Part shown: positions 63,706 through 64,000 of the stretch, piece after piece | Position numbering within the stretch: the first letter of the stretch is position 1 | How the letters are laid out: every line of letters starts with the position of its first letter | Source of the DNA: Neoechinorhynchus agilis | Taxonomy: Eukaryota > Acanthocephala | NCBI GenBank assembly: GCA_051530055.1 | Contig: CM121343.1 | Span: 3,410,001 to 3,474,000, forward strand | Direction: 5' to 3' | Length of the DNA: 64,000 bases | The notes under the pieces: model-generated | Told to the model about the DNA's origin: nothing | Database searches by the model: none | Seen by the model: the letters and a program-made list of their open reading frames with translations, nothing else | Program-made: the position numbers and the translations under genes

Positions 63706-64000
63706 AGGGGTCGTTGGTCAGTTCAATCAAAGAAAGAATCGCCTCCTTTGATCGACTCTTTTCGGACGCAATTCGAGCTGCCGATTGCGGACCTACAGAA
63801 CAACCTACACACAGTAATTTTTCGGCTAGATTCATAGGGGAACGTGCCTCCTCCAAAATTGCGAATGGTGACATCCGGGGAGCTGTTCGCATCCTTTCCT
63901 CCTCTGAAGTTTTTACCCAGGTTAACAAGGAAACTCTCGAAACCCTGAACCAAAAACATCCTCCACCGAAAACCCCGACTTGCCTCGCGGCTGCCTCGGA
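63706..64000 (+). mobile_element. LINE, N-terminal region of ORF, runs off the window
   Basis: From about 63,719 the plus strand reads SIKERIASFDRLFSDAIRAA, FSARFIGERASSKIANGDIR, GAVRILSSSEVFTQVNKETL and ETLNQKHPPPKTPTCLAASE, open to the window end. This is the region upstream of the reverse transcriptase in the same LINE type (family K(I/V)A(D/N)GD(V/I)RGA(I/V)R.L.S......KE....L..KHP). The element is at least 280 bp here and may be long beyond the edge. Confidence 0.8.

Overview
The window is nuclear DNA from an animal with a compact genome. The gene set includes metazoan families: polybromo, basigin/CD147, TBC1D24/Skywalker, a MAP7-type protein and a class I cyclic-nucleotide phosphodiesterase. 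Most introns I could place are 43-60 nt with GT-AG ends. I cannot fix the phylum. Small introns, short intergenic distances and a phosphoenolpyruvate mutase close in pattern to the bivalve enzyme fit a small-genome invertebrate, but nothing here is diagnostic. No prokaryotic or organellar genes are seen.

Layout. 0-4.4 kb: a foldback-element array, two small unassigned ORFs and an 11 x 132-bp tandem array. 4.6-9.2 kb: polybromo-like gene (+). 9.7-13.6 kb: AP-2 alpha adaptin (-). 13.8-20.8 kb: first copy of a segmental duplication, with a ZNF830-like gene, a 5'-truncated LINE and phosphodiesterase copy 1, followed by nine ~314-bp satellite units. 23.7-26.2 kb: ORC2 (+). 28.2-28.8 kb: UBE2K (-). 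29.4-32.2 kb: unassigned gene(s) split by an amplified foldback element. 32.4-37.0 kb: second copy of the duplication with phosphodiesterase copy 2 and six satellite units. 37.4-39.6 kb: TBC1D24-like (+). 39.6-45 kb: mostly repeats, including a long hairpin, a LINE tail and a tandem tRNA-SINE array. 45.4-46.3 kb: GID8-like. 47.4-48.2 kb: RBMX2 (-). 49.6-50.2 kb: pyrimidine-only-like tract. 50.8-52.1 kb: PEP mutase. 52.9-54.8 kb: LINE. 56.0-57.3 kb: biotin-protein ligase. 57.9-60.4 kb: basigin. 60.5-63.0 kb: MAP7-like. 63.3-64.0 kb: tRNA-SINE and the beginning of another LINE that leaves the window.

The host genes do not form one pathway; they are ordinary housekeeping and neuronal or trafficking functions lying side by side. 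The most unusual content is the repeats. A foldback element family occurs once as a single ~209-bp copy bounded by an 11-bp direct repeat (61.3 kb), and once with the same two ends and a 12-bp direct repeat but with its hairpin core amplified to 1.3 kb and inverted part-way through (29.7 kb). A related array at 0.15-0.96 kb is bounded by a 14-bp direct repeat. This suggests elements that insert once and then multiply their hairpin in place. The second notable feature is the phosphodiesterase duplication, where copy 2 looks like the product of recombination between two LINE 3' ends that removed the ZNF830-like gene. The third is the animal phosphonate-type PEP mutase gene.
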